64,000 nucleotides of DNA from Clostridia bacterium (GTDB taxonomy: Bacteria > Bacillota > Clostridia > Oscillospirales > CAG-272), in the NCBI GenBank assembly GCA_017503105.1, contig JAFVTS010000028.1, forward strand, positions 62,001-126,000, given 5' to 3'. The stretch's first letter is position 1; the number at the start of each line of letters is the position of its first letter. The translations under genes were made by a program, and so were the position numbers. The notes under the pieces are model-generated. The model saw only the letters and a program-made list of their open reading frames with translations, was not told the origin of the DNA and made no database searches. Positions 1 through 8,362 of the stretch are shown piece by piece.

Positions 1-226
1 CCTGCTCTCGCTTGACCCTGACAGGCTCGGCGGCATCATAACCCTGACGGAGGGAAAATACCACCAGATAAAAAGAATGGTGGCGTCGACGGACAACCGC
101 GTGACCTTTCTTGAGAGGATAAGCTTTGCGGGAATACCCCTTGACACGTCCCTTGGGAGAGGAGAGTGGCGACTTCTTTCCGAGGAAGAAGAGAAGAAGC
201 TCAGGGAAGCTGCAAATATACAATGA
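1..226 (+). CDS. RsuA/RluB-family pseudouridine synthase, C-terminal end (partial)
   Basis: The window opens inside this gene; the reading frame starts at base 2 and ends at TGA 224-226, giving about 74 residues. The stretch EGKYHQIKRMVAS is the conserved C-terminal motif of RsuA/RluB/RluF-type rRNA pseudouridine synthases, and the following LERISFAGIPLD and GEWRLL fit the end of that fold. These enzymes isomerise a specific uridine in 16S or 23S rRNA. The S4 domain and catalytic Asp would lie upstream of the window, so the exact target (RsuA or RluB type) cannot be told. Tex follows after 38 bases on the same strand, so the two may share a transcript. Confidence 0.8.
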   Translation, partial: LLSLDPDRLGGIITLTEGKYHQIKRMVASTDNRVTFLERISFAGIPLDTSLGRGEWRLLSEEEEKKLREAANIQ

Positions 227-264
227 TCATAAAGCCCCACGGCATATAATATAAGGAGAAACCA

Positions 265-2706
265 ATGGACATTTTAAAGACCCTTGTGGAAGAATTCAAA
301 ATTGAAGAGGACAAGCTTGTCAAGACGATAGAGCTCATTGACGAGGGAAACACGATCCCCTTCATTTCAAGATACCGTAAGGAGGTTACGGGCGGACTTG
401 ACGACGCGACGCTCCGTGATCTCGTTGACAGACTTCAGTATCTGCGCAACTTTGAGGAGCGCAGAGAGCAGATATCCAATCTCATCGACGCACAGGGCAA
501 GCTCACCCCCGAGATCACCTTCGCTCTTAACAACGCGAAGACCCTCGTTGAGCTTGAAGATATATACCTCCCCTACAAGCCTAAGAGAACGACCAGAGCT
601 TCCATCGCAAGAGTAAAGGGACTTGAGCCGCTTGCCGAGTATATTCTTGAGCAAAAGGAGGCTTACGACCCCGCGATAGACGTGTACGCCGAGCAGTTCA
701 TAAGCACCGAGGAGGGCAAGGAGGTCCCCGACGTTCAGGCAGCGCTCCAGGGCGCGTCCGACATTATAGCGGAGGATATTGCGCAGAACGCTGAGATCCG
801 TAAAATGATGCGTGAATATACTATGGAGAACGCATCCCTCACCACCAAGGGTCTTACGGAAGAGATCACGGTCTACGAGAACTACTACGACTTCTCAGAG
901 CCCATCTCAAAGCTCAAGGAGCACAGAGTCCTCGCCATCAACAGAGGCGAGAAGGAAGACATCCTCAAGGTCGATGTCACTCTCCCCGAGGACGACGGCA
1001 TAGCTCAGATAGTATCCAAAGTAATCACCAATCCCGAGTCCGCAGCCGTGCCTTATCTTATGGAAACCATCAAGGACTGCTATGAAAGGCTTCTCTTCCC
1101 CGCTACGGAAAGAGAGATCAGAACAGCCCTCTTTGACACGGCGGCAGAAGGCGCGCTCAAGCTCTTCTCGGAGAATTTGAGAAACCTTCTTCTTACCTCG
1201 CCCATCAAGGGCAAGACCGTCCTCGGCTACGACCCCGGCTACGCTCACGGCTGTAAGCTCGCGGTAGTTGACAAAACGGGAAAGGTTCTTGACACGGCTG
1301 TAATTTATCCCACGAAGCCGAGAGAGGACATCGAGCGCTCTACGAAGATCGTTCTCGACCTTATCACGAAGCACGGCGTCGATATAGTTTCGATAGGTAA
1401 CGGAACGGCGTCGCGCGAATCCGAGAAGTTCATCGCCGACGTTCTTCACAACCCGAAGTGCCCTGCAGGCGTAAAATATACCATAGTATCCGAGTCGGGC
1501 GCATCGGTCTACTCCGCCTCTCAGCTTGCGATGGAAGAATTCCCCGATTACGACGTAATGCAAAGAAGCGCTATCTCCATTGCGAGAAGACTTCAAGACC
1601 CCCTTGCCGAGCTCGTTAAAATAGAGCCGAAGGCAATAGGCGTCGGTCAATACCAGCACGATATGAAGCAGGCAAGACTCACCGAGGCTCTCGGCGGTGT
1701 CGTTGAGGACTGCGTTAACGGCGTCGGCGTCGACGTCAACACAGCGTCCTACGCGCTCCTCTCCTACGTTTCGGGAATCAATATGACCGCGGCTAAAAAC
1801 ATTGTAAAGTACAGAGAAGAAAACGGCGAATTCAAGTCAAGAAGCCAGCTTCTCAAGGTTCCGAAGATCGGAGCTAAAGCGTTCACCCAATGCGCGGGCT
1901 TCTTAAGGATCCCCGGCGCTAAGGAAGTTTTCGACTCAACGGGCGTTCACCCCGAGTCGTACGCAATAGCAGAGGACCTTCTCAAGCGCTTCGGCTTCAC
2001 CACCGAGGACGTCAGAGCAAGCTCCCTTACAGAGCTTCGCACGAAGGCGGAGAGCTACGGCATAGCAAAGCTTGCGAGCGAGCTTGGATGCGGCGAGCCC
2101 ACGCTCAACGATATTATCGACGAGCTTGAAAAGCCCGGACGCGATATCCGTGACGACGCGCCCGCTCCCATTCTCTCAGCAGACGTGCTTGAGATGAGCG
2201 ACCTTAAGCCCGATATGCTTCTTACGGGTACCGTCAGAAACGTAACGGACTTCGGCTGCTTCGTTGACATCGGCGTGCATCAGGACGGTCTTCTCCACAT
2301 CTCCGAGATGTCCGATAAACACATAAAGCACCCCTCCGACCTCTTTAAGACGGGTGATATCATCGAGGTAAGGATCAAGGAAGTCGACCTTGAGAGAAAG
2401 CGTATCGCTCTCACGAAGAGAACGACAGACGCGCCCAAAAGAGCTGAGCGCAAATTCACCGAGCTTGGGGATATCGTGATCGGCTCCGTCGTGCCCGGTA
2501 CTGTCAGAAACGTGACCGATTTCGGCTGTTTCGTCGACATTGGAGCAAAGCAGGACGGTCTTCTCCACATCTCCGAGATGTCCGACACTCGCATAGGACA
2601 CCCCTCCGACCTCTTCAAGACGGGTGATTCGATAGAGGTAAGAATAAAGGACGTAGACGTAGAGAGAAAACGCATTTCCCTCTCTCGCAAGGGCATAAAC
2701 GCATAA
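265..2706 (+). CDS. tex: Tex-family RNA-binding transcription accessory protein with two S1 domains
   Basis: The protein has 813 residues. In order it shows the Tex N-terminal helical region (TIPFISRYRKEVTGGLDD), a YqgF/RNase H-like domain starting near residue 325 (VLGYDPGYAHGCKLAVVD), the helix-hairpin-helix region (GVDVNTASYALLSYVSGI, then KVPKIGAKAF), and S1 RNA-binding domains at about residues 652-720 and 739-808. Usual Tex proteins have one S1 domain and about 720-780 residues; here the S1 unit is repeated with a 90-residue period and the DNA of the two copies is still very similar, which suggests a recent in-gene duplication. Tex is a cytoplasmic nucleic-acid-binding protein linked to transcription and RNA turnover. 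The start is supported by AAGGAG at 252-257. A strong terminator follows. Confidence 0.95.
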   Translation: MDILKTLVEEFKIEEDKLVKTIELIDEGNTIPFISRYRKEVTGGLDDATLRDLVDRLQYLRNFEERREQISNLIDAQGKLTPEITFALNNAKTLVELEDIYLPYKPKRTTRASIARVKGLEPLAEYILEQKEAYDPAIDVYAEQFISTEEGKEVPDVQAALQGASDIIAEDIAQNAEIRKMMREYTMENASLTTKGLTEEITVYENYYDFSEPISKLKEHRVLAINRGEKEDILKVDVTLPEDDGIAQIVSKVITNPESAAVPYLMETIKDCYERLLFPATEREIRTALFDTAAEGALKLFSENLRNLLLTSPIKGKTVLGYDPGYAHGCKLAVVDKTGKVLDTAVIYPTKPREDIERSTKIVLDLITKHGVDIVSIGNGTASRESEKFIADVLHNPKCPAGVKYTIVSESGASVYSASQLAMEEFPDYDVMQRSAISIARRLQDPLAELVKIEPKAIGVGQYQHDMKQARLTEALGGVVEDCVNGVGVDVNTASYALLSYVSGINMTAAKNIVKYREENGEFKSRSQLLKVPKIGAKAFTQCAGFLRIPGAKEVFDSTGVHPESYAIAEDLLKRFGFTTEDVRASSLTELRTKAESYGIAKLASELGCGEPTLNDIIDELEKPGRDIRDDAPAPILSADVLEMSDLKPDMLLTGTVRNVTDFGCFVDIGVHQDGLLHISEMSDKHIKHPSDLFKTGDIIEVRIKEVDLERKRIALTKRTTDAPKRAERKFTELGDIVIGSVVPGTVRNVTDFGCFVDIGAKQDGLLHISEMSDTRIGHPSDLFKTGDSIEVRIKDVDVERKRISLSRKGINA
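2230..2690 (+). repeat. Tandem duplication encoding the two S1 domains of Tex
   Basis: Two direct repeats with a period of 270 bases lie at about 2230-2420 and 2500-2690, inside tex. The block starting CAGGACGGTCTTCTCC is identical in both copies (from 2281 and from 2551) for about 35 bases, and flanking positions differ mainly at third codon positions. The frame is kept and both copies encode complete S1 folds. Confidence 0.9.
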
Positions 2707-2740
2707 TTTGTAAATTATAATTTACACAAAATTTAACACG

Positions 2741-2775
2741 GGTGGCTACTTCTTCGGAAGTAGCCACCTTTTTTT
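2741..2775 (+). terminator. Rho-independent terminator of tex
   Basis: A perfect 12-bp stem (2741-2752 with 2757-2768) has a TTCG tetraloop and is followed directly by a run of T. It sits 35 bases after the tex stop. The unexplained word TTTAACACG (2732-2740) lies immediately before the stem. Confidence 0.95.
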
Positions 2776-2861
2776 GCGTTTTTCTCGCAATCAATTTATT
2801 GTATTTTTTACCAAATTTACTTTTTTAACCTTAATATCTTTTACATTTTTTCCGATTAGTA

Positions 2862-2890
2862 TTGACTTTTCGTTTTTAAAGTGCTATAAT
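2862..2890 (+). promoter_or_regulatory. Sigma-A-type promoter of the SipW/TasA-like operon
   Basis: TTGACT at 2862-2867 and TATAAT at 2885-2890 are separated by 17 bases in an AT-rich region. Transcription would start near 2897, giving a leader of roughly 300 nt before the first gene at 3203. Confidence 0.8.
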
Positions 2891-3202
2891 TCCTTTACTA
2901 CAATTATTTTTTTTTTAATATTTTCTTTTTAATTTATTATTATATTGTGCTCTGCCGTGCCGAGGGGCGCGGGGGTCAGCAGCGCATACTTATTACGGTT
3001 TTAACCGTCTTGATTTTGCGGCAAAAGCAAAGTCGGCGGATAAAATAAACAGTTTCCGAGCGAAAGAATCCGCGCGACGGAAACAAAAATAAAAAAGGAG
3101 GAAATTTCAGACGTTTTTCCCTCGTCGGAGTGACACGCACTCCGAAAAAAACTTCAAGCGCACTGCATAGTGCGCAAAAAAACAAGAAAGGAACATTCTA
3201 CT

Positions 3203-3724
3203 ATGAAAAACAGAAGAACAGCTATCATCGCATTCCTTCTCTGCGCTTGCCTTGCAATCGGCGCAGGTTACGCGACCGTTTCCGATAACCTCGTTGTTAC
3301 CGGTCAAGGTAACGTAAAGGCTGCTACGGCAGACGACTTCAACCTTGATATCTACTTCACCGGCACTCCCACCAAGACCACTACCGGTACTTCGGGCGAG
3401 GCTGACGAGGTTGCTATCGACTCTGCTGACAACGACACCGCGACTATGACCATCAACTCTCTTAAGACCGTTGGTGAGATCGCGACCTTCACGTTTGACA
3501 TTCACAACGCAGGTACCGAGACCAACTCCGCTGCTACCCTTCTTGCAACCAAGACGGTTGGCGACCCCTCTCTCTTTGAGGTTATGTGCACTCTCGGCGC
3601 TCACTCTCTTGCTCCCGGCGCGACCACGACTCTCACCGTTACCGTAAAGCTTCTGAGAGTTCCCGCGGCCGACATTGCAGATTCTGCGGTTTCCGTAACC
3701 GTTGAGGCTACTCAGGCTTCGTAA
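3203..3724 (+). CDS. TasA/CalY-like secreted protein with SipW-type signal peptide
   Basis: The protein has 173 residues. The N-terminus is a short basic stretch, a hydrophobic core and then GAGYATVSDNLVVTG, the pattern of SipW-dependent signal peptides in TasA, camelysin and related exported proteins. The mature part is rich in Thr, Ala and Asp and low in aromatic residues, with predicted beta-strand character, and is short like camelysin. Such proteins form surface fibres or biofilm matrix in bacilli; that role is an inference here. I place the start at ATG 3203 because AAAGGA (3187-3192) precedes it; an upstream GTG at 3170 lies within a hairpin. It is the first gene of a four-gene operon with its presumed signal peptidase next in line. 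Confidence 0.75.
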   Translation: MKNRRTAIIAFLLCACLAIGAGYATVSDNLVVTGQGNVKAATADDFNLDIYFTGTPTKTTTGTSGEADEVAIDSADNDTATMTINSLKTVGEIATFTFDIHNAGTETNSAATLLATKTVGDPSLFEVMCTLGAHSLAPGATTTLTVTVKLLRVPAADIADSAVSVTVEATQAS

Positions 3725-3774
3725 TTCTTAAAAAAACGTCTGACTAATTTTTAAGGGAAAGGAGGACGGTCAAA

Positions 3775-4902
3775 ATGACCAAAGACAAAAAAATTACATA
3801 TTTTTTATCGGCGCTCATCTTTGCCGCCCTCCTCTCCTGCCTTTTTATTTCGGGTGAGGTAAGCAGCAGAGTGACCGCGGCTCTGATTCTCGTGCCGTCG
3901 GCATTCGCCGTGCTTTACTTCATTAAAAAGAGAAGCACGCCCTCCATTAACAAAAGGACGGTCCTTCTCATATCGGCAGTCTTCGCGCTGCTTTACGTGG
4001 CGCTCCTATATCTCTCGGGGCTGAAATTCGGATTCTTAAGGTCCCGAGAGCTTACTGTCGAAGTGTTCTTCGGAAATATACTTCCGATAGCTCTTATAAT
4101 CATTTCCGTCGAGATCATAAGACGCGTTATACTCTCGCAAAGATGGGCTTTTTCAAGCGCACTTTCCTATCTCATCGGTATAACGGCTGACGTACTTATA
4201 TTCTCAAAGCTCGTCGGTATAGAAAAATTCACGGACTTTATGGACGTCGTGGGGCTTCATCTTTTGCCCGCGATAACGGGAGGCGTCCTTTACGGATATT
4301 TGTCAAAAAGATACGGGGTATACCCGAATATAGCCTTCAGGCTCATAACGGTTTTATATTCCTACGTCATTCCGTACACCCCCGCCCTGCCCGACGCGCT
4401 ATTATCATTCTCTAAATTGTTTGTTCCGCTTTTATTGCTTCTTTTCATCGACCTGCTCTTTGAGAAAAAGCGGCGCTTCGCCGCAAGGCGAAAAAGCAAG
4501 TGGAGATTCGTTCTCACAGGCGGCGCCATCGCGCTTATGGTTTCCACGGTAATGATCATATCCTGTCAGTTCAGGTTTGGTATGCTCGTTATATCAACTG
4601 ACAGTATGACGGGAGAATTAAACAAAGGGGACGCGATAGTATACGAGTCCCGCGACGGTGATGACCCGATATTCGTCGGCGACGTGCTCGTCTTCGAAAG
4701 AGCGGGAGCCAAAACCGTTCACCGCGTTACGAAAATGGAAAAAATAAACGGCTCGGTCCACTACTACACCAAGGGTGACGCAAACGAGCACGAGGACCTC
4801 GGTTATATCACAGACAGCGATATAATAGGCAAGGTCAAATTTAAAATAGCAAATTTAGGCTATCCCAGCATCTGGCTGAGAGAGCTGTTTGACAATAAAT
4901 AA
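3775..4902 (+). CDS. sipW: SipW-like signal peptidase I with polytopic N-terminal membrane domain
   Basis: The protein has 375 residues. About 230 N-terminal residues form some seven to eight hydrophobic segments. A further membrane helix near 250-268 precedes the catalytic region. Ser277 lies in STDSMTGEL and His316 in TVHRV: the Ser/His pair of the ER/archaeal type (SipW class), in place of the Ser/Lys of ordinary bacterial signal peptidase I. The YYTKGDANEHED segment matches the conserved GDxN box. Bacillus SipW has about 190 residues, so the polytopic extension is unusual. It should cleave the SipW-type signal peptides of the two flanking exported proteins. AAAGGAGG precedes the start. 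Confidence 0.8.
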   Translation: MTKDKKITYFLSALIFAALLSCLFISGEVSSRVTAALILVPSAFAVLYFIKKRSTPSINKRTVLLISAVFALLYVALLYLSGLKFGFLRSRELTVEVFFGNILPIALIIISVEIIRRVILSQRWAFSSALSYLIGITADVLIFSKLVGIEKFTDFMDVVGLHLLPAITGGVLYGYLSKRYGVYPNIAFRLITVLYSYVIPYTPALPDALLSFSKLFVPLLLLLFIDLLFEKKRRFAARRKSKWRFVLTGGAIALMVSTVMIISCQFRFGMLVISTDSMTGELNKGDAIVYESRDGDDPIFVGDVLVFERAGAKTVHRVTKMEKINGSVHYYTKGDANEHEDLGYITDSDIIGKVKFKIANLGYPSIWLRELFDNK

Positions 4903-4917
4903 TTAAGGGAGTCAATT

Positions 4918-7017
4918 ATGTCAGAAGCTGAAAAGAGAAAGCGAGCCGAATATCGGCGAAACAGAAAAAAATGGATAACGGTGTTTATAGCGGCAATAGC
5001 GCTCGTAAGCGTCCTTACTCTGACGTTTCTCGGTCTTTATTACAATATGAGCGAGAACACCTACGTCACCTACACGGAATCGAGTGACGTCGCCCACCGA
5101 GTAAACTACAAAGCAGGTGTCGACGACGGAATGAAGCTTGACGGGGTCGACAGATTCCACGAGTCTTACGTTTCGAGCGTTCTTGCGAACTTCGTGTATC
5201 AGCTCAATATGGATTCGGAGGATATCTCCTACGAGTATTCGTATTACATAGACTTTACGGCGGAGCTAAAAACGTCTATGGCTCAGAGTGCGGGTACTGC
5301 GTGGATATTCACCGAAAAGCTGAGTGAGTCAAAGAAAATGACCAACGAGGGCAGCGAGCTCGTTATAAGAGATTCCGCGCTCATACCGTTCGAAAAATAT
5401 CATAATATCGCGATGAGCGAGGCTGAAAAGATGCAGGCGGAGGGACTTTACGTCATCTTTACCGCAACGATGCACGTAGACGTGTTCAGCACCTGCGAGC
5501 GCTTCGAGGGCGAAGGCACGAGAAATTCGTATTCAACCGCCATAACTCTCTCCCCCGACGCGTCGAACTCAAGCTTCTATAAGTGCGACGTGATAGGCAG
5601 CACTCAAGACGAGGAGAAGAAGATCATCGCCTGCGACAAGGCTGACACGATGCTCGTCTTCGGCGGTCTTACCATCGGCTTCCTTTCGGCGGACGCAGCT
5701 CTTGCTATCGCGCTTATTATCTTTATCTATCTTACGAGAAATACGGATATAAACTACACTATTAAAGTAAATAAGATAGTTTCAAGCTACAGATCGTACA
5801 TACAGAAGATACGCGGTCCGTTTAACGCAGAGGGCTATCAGGCGGTGTTCGTGGACTCCTTCCGCGAGATGCTTGAAATACGCGACACGATACAGTCGCC
5901 GATACTGATGAGCGAGAATGACGACCGTACTATGACGAGGTTCATCATCCCGACTCCGACGAAGCTTCTTTACATCTTTGAGATCAAGGTCGCCGACTTC
6001 GACGAGATCTATTCGAAGACAGAGGAGCCCGTTATCGAGCCCGATCCTTGGGTCTACGATTACAGCTTTGAGGCAAGCCTTGCTCTTTCCGACGAGGAAG
6101 TCAGAGGCTATTACAGCGATATCGTTGCTTTCGCAAAGTCCCACGGTCTTAAGATCGCGAGAAGCTGGAAGCGCGAGAGGATATATCTTGATAAGGAAAC
6201 CTACGGTGTGCTGGTATTCAAGGACGACGAGCTCTCCCTTGCTCTTCCCGGGGATCCCGCAGCGCAGAGTAAAAAGTACGGCTTTACCGATATGTCCGAG
6301 AGCGTAAGGTACAAAAAGACTCCTTGCCTTATGAAGATAACGAGCGAAAAGGCAAAGAATTACGCGACGGAGCGTCTCGAAGCTCTCCTTGCCGAGCGCG
6401 AAGTACAAAACGAGCTGATTGAATGCGAAACGGAATACGTTCCCTACCGCGAGAAGCTTCTGCTCATCCGACTTGAGCTTATTAAAACCAACAACCCCGA
6501 GGATCTTGAGGCGGCAAGCCTTCTTGAGATAGAAGAGCCTCCCGTCGACGACGGTGAGCCGAAGCTCCTTGATATGACAGGCACGGGAGTAGACCTTGAG
6601 GCTGTTGAATCAGCGCTTGCCGAGCCCGACGTTGACATTGAGACGATAGACTTCGTTGAGGAATCCGACCCGATGGTGGACGTTGACAACGGCGTCGAGG
6701 TCATAGGTGTCGTATGGCCTGAGCGAGCTCATCGCAACAAGATATACAGATACGACCCCAACGGCGAGGTGCTTCACGAGGGCGATATAGTTTTAGCGCC
6801 TTCAAGAGACGTCGCTAAGAACAAGGAAATAGTCAGAAAGGTTGCCGTAGCTCACGGAAACCACAGGGTAGATCCCGAATCGCTTCATCACCCGCTCAAG
6901 AAAATAATAGGCATAGTCAAGCGTCACACCGAGGCTATGCTCACACCGAGCGACGAGAAGATAGAAGAGCTCTTGGCAAAGGACGCCGAGGCAAAAAAGA
7001 AGGATACCGAAGATTAA
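4918..7017 (+). CDS. DUF5305-like two-pass membrane protein
   Basis: The protein has 699 residues. A basic N-terminus is followed by a helix at about 20-42, an extracytoplasmic domain of about 200 residues, a second helix at about 244-268 and a long cytoplasmic tail. The outer domain resembles DUF5305 proteins, which often sit beside SipW-type signal peptidases. The tail is acidic in its middle (about 540-600) and ends in a small domain with VIGVVWPE, YRYDPNGEVLHEGD and KKIIGIVKRH; its function is unknown. It starts 15 bases after the signal peptidase gene and is followed by the second exported protein. I infer a scaffold or sensor role in assembling or exporting the TasA-like proteins; nothing in the sequence proves it. 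Confidence 0.6.
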   Translation: MSEAEKRKRAEYRRNRKKWITVFIAAIALVSVLTLTFLGLYYNMSENTYVTYTESSDVAHRVNYKAGVDDGMKLDGVDRFHESYVSSVLANFVYQLNMDSEDISYEYSYYIDFTAELKTSMAQSAGTAWIFTEKLSESKKMTNEGSELVIRDSALIPFEKYHNIAMSEAEKMQAEGLYVIFTATMHVDVFSTCERFEGEGTRNSYSTAITLSPDASNSSFYKCDVIGSTQDEEKKIIACDKADTMLVFGGLTIGFLSADAALAIALIIFIYLTRNTDINYTIKVNKIVSSYRSYIQKIRGPFNAEGYQAVFVDSFREMLEIRDTIQSPILMSENDDRTMTRFIIPTPTKLLYIFEIKVADFDEIYSKTEEPVIEPDPWVYDYSFEASLALSDEEVRGYYSDIVAFAKSHGLKIARSWKRERIYLDKETYGVLVFKDDELSLALPGDPAAQSKKYGFTDMSESVRYKKTPCLMKITSEKAKNYATERLEALLAEREVQNELIECETEYVPYREKLLLIRLELIKTNNPEDLEAASLLEIEEPPVDDGEPKLLDMTGTGVDLEAVESALAEPDVDIETIDFVEESDPMVDVDNGVEVIGVVWPERAHRNKIYRYDPNGEVLHEGDIVLAPSRDVAKNKEIVRKVAVAHGNHRVDPESLHHPLKKIIGIVKRHTEAMLTPSDEKIEELLAKDAEAKKKDTED

Positions 7018-7068
7018 AGATTCGGGCTCCCTATCAAAATTAAATTTTTACGGAAAGGAGAGTGGAAT

Positions 7069-8166
7069 ATGAAAAGAAAAACGAAAATATTAAGCACGCT
7101 TGCGTTCTTATTCATATTCTGCTTCCTTGCCGCAGGATATGCCGCGATAACCGACAACCTTACCGTTTCGGGTTCCATAAACCTTGAAGCGCCAAACGAG
7201 GTGTATATAACCTCCGTCACTCACGCGGGAGCTTCCTCGGGCTCGACGGGAACGGTCAATTCCTACACGAGCACGCTTCTTAACAGCACAGTAAACCTGA
7301 CGAGCGCGTCCTCGTCGTACGTGACCTTCAGTATCACGGTATACAACGGAACGAACTTTACGGCGTATTATCAGAACACGCTTTATTCGGAAGCGGCGTA
7401 CGACAACGAGAACATAGTTTGCACAACTTCACTTGCCACGAACGCACCCGTGCAGAGCAAGCATTCTCTGACCTTTACCGCTACTTTTGAATATAAAAAC
7501 GGCATTTCAGTCAGCAACACGACCTTGAATTCACTCGTAAACTTCAAGTTCAGCGACGAGCTGACTCAAGAGGAGCAGGCGGTCGACGAGGCGCTCGGCA
7601 GATTCGACGACATTCTCAATAACGAAACCGAGCTCGGAAAAACCTTTGAGCTTCTCAGAGATGAAATGACGAGCGGTGACGGTCTTAGCGGAAGAAACGA
7701 CACGTACATCGGTAACGTTATCGGCTCGGCAAACTCCGACAGTGCGGCTATAAACAATCTGTTCACGGACGCCGAGGGCAACAACAAGCTCGTCCTTGAG
7801 ATAGACGGAGTGCAAACCGCCGTTACGGTTATGGTAAAATACGAGGATATAACGGGTGACGGAGTCGAGGATATGACGATATATATGACTCCCGACAAGA
7901 TCACGGGAAGCATCTGGAACAGACCCAAGGTCACGGTCTACGCGGCAGTCTTTACCTCCACTACTCTTACGGGCACGGACGGCACCACCATCACGAATTG
8001 GAGTATGCTCGGTCAGCTCTTCAAGGGCACGGCAACGACGAACGCGTACAGCGGAAACGTCTTCGGCGCGAGTGACTCGTTCAACACCGACACGTGGCGC
8101 TCATCCGAGGCGTACAACGGCATCGCATCGAATTCTACCATTGAAAGAGTCTTAGCAGGGCTTTAA
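7069..8166 (+). CDS. Larger exported protein with SipW-type signal peptide
   Basis: The protein has 365 residues. The N-terminus (basic, then FLFIFCFLAAGYAAITDNL) repeats the SipW-type pattern of the first gene of this operon. A beta-rich domain of about 130 residues follows, then a region of about 190 residues containing DITGDGVEDMTIY, an Asp-rich loop that could bind Ca2+. It is probably a second surface or matrix subunit, or a tip or anchor protein, processed by the signal peptidase encoded upstream. AAAGGAGAG precedes the ATG, and a terminator follows directly, so it is the last gene of the operon. The C-terminal domain is not one I recognise. Confidence 0.65.
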   Translation: MKRKTKILSTLAFLFIFCFLAAGYAAITDNLTVSGSINLEAPNEVYITSVTHAGASSGSTGTVNSYTSTLLNSTVNLTSASSSYVTFSITVYNGTNFTAYYQNTLYSEAAYDNENIVCTTSLATNAPVQSKHSLTFTATFEYKNGISVSNTTLNSLVNFKFSDELTQEEQAVDEALGRFDDILNNETELGKTFELLRDEMTSGDGLSGRNDTYIGNVIGSANSDSAAINNLFTDAEGNNKLVLEIDGVQTAVTVMVKYEDITGDGVEDMTIYMTPDKITGSIWNRPKVTVYAAVFTSTTLTGTDGTTITNWSMLGQLFKGTATTNAYSGNVFGASDSFNTDTWRSSEAYNGIASNSTIERVLAGL

Positions 8167-8170
8167 AAAC

Positions 8171-8211
8171 AACCGCTCGGGCACAAAAACTCCGTGTTCC
8201 GAGCGGTTTTT
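8171..8211 (+). terminator. Terminator of the SipW/TasA-like operon
   Basis: A 10-bp stem AACCGCTCGG (8171-8180) with CCGAGCGGTT (8199-8208), 18-base loop, followed by T residues; it starts 5 bases after the stop. Confidence 0.9.
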
Positions 8212-8362
8212 ACGTTATGTTATTATTTTTTATAAAATATTTTTATAAAAGTTAACAAAAATGGAAAAAGATGTGCTATAATAATATATGAATAACCGTA
8301 GCATCGTCAAAACAAACGGTCCTGCGGTCAGAAAGAATTCGCTTTGAAAGGACTCCGTGTGT

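Larger units (their letters stand above)
2707..3202 (+). promoter_or_regulatory. Gene-free interval with terminator, promoter and long structured leader
   Basis: This interval has no convincing gene. After the tex terminator and the promoter, the predicted transcript runs about 300 nt before the first start codon. From 2950 the sequence turns GC-rich and shows paired segments: CCGTC 3005-3009 with GACGG 3076-3080, GCGGA 3036-3040 with TCCGC 3069-3073, a hairpin at 3125-3143 (CGGAGTG/CACTCCG) and another at 3158-3175 (GCGCACT/AGTGCGC). The last two are followed by A runs, not T runs, so they are not terminators. An orphan AGGAGG at 3096-3101 has no start codon behind it. The GCAAAAGCAAAG segment recalls c-di-GMP riboswitch cores, but I cannot match a known class. 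Confidence 0.45.

Noticed and set aside
907-1659. Open frame of 250 codons on the minus strand inside tex
   Set aside because: Opposite a conserved part of tex, no start signals, no recognisable domain.
2732-2740. TTTAACACG as a DnaA box
   Set aside because: The DnaA box is TTATCCACA; the word differs at several positions and is spread over the window, not clustered at an origin.
3125-3175. Two hairpins before the first TasA-like gene as terminators
   Set aside because: Both are followed by A runs on the coding strand and no T run, so they cannot act as intrinsic terminators for this transcript.
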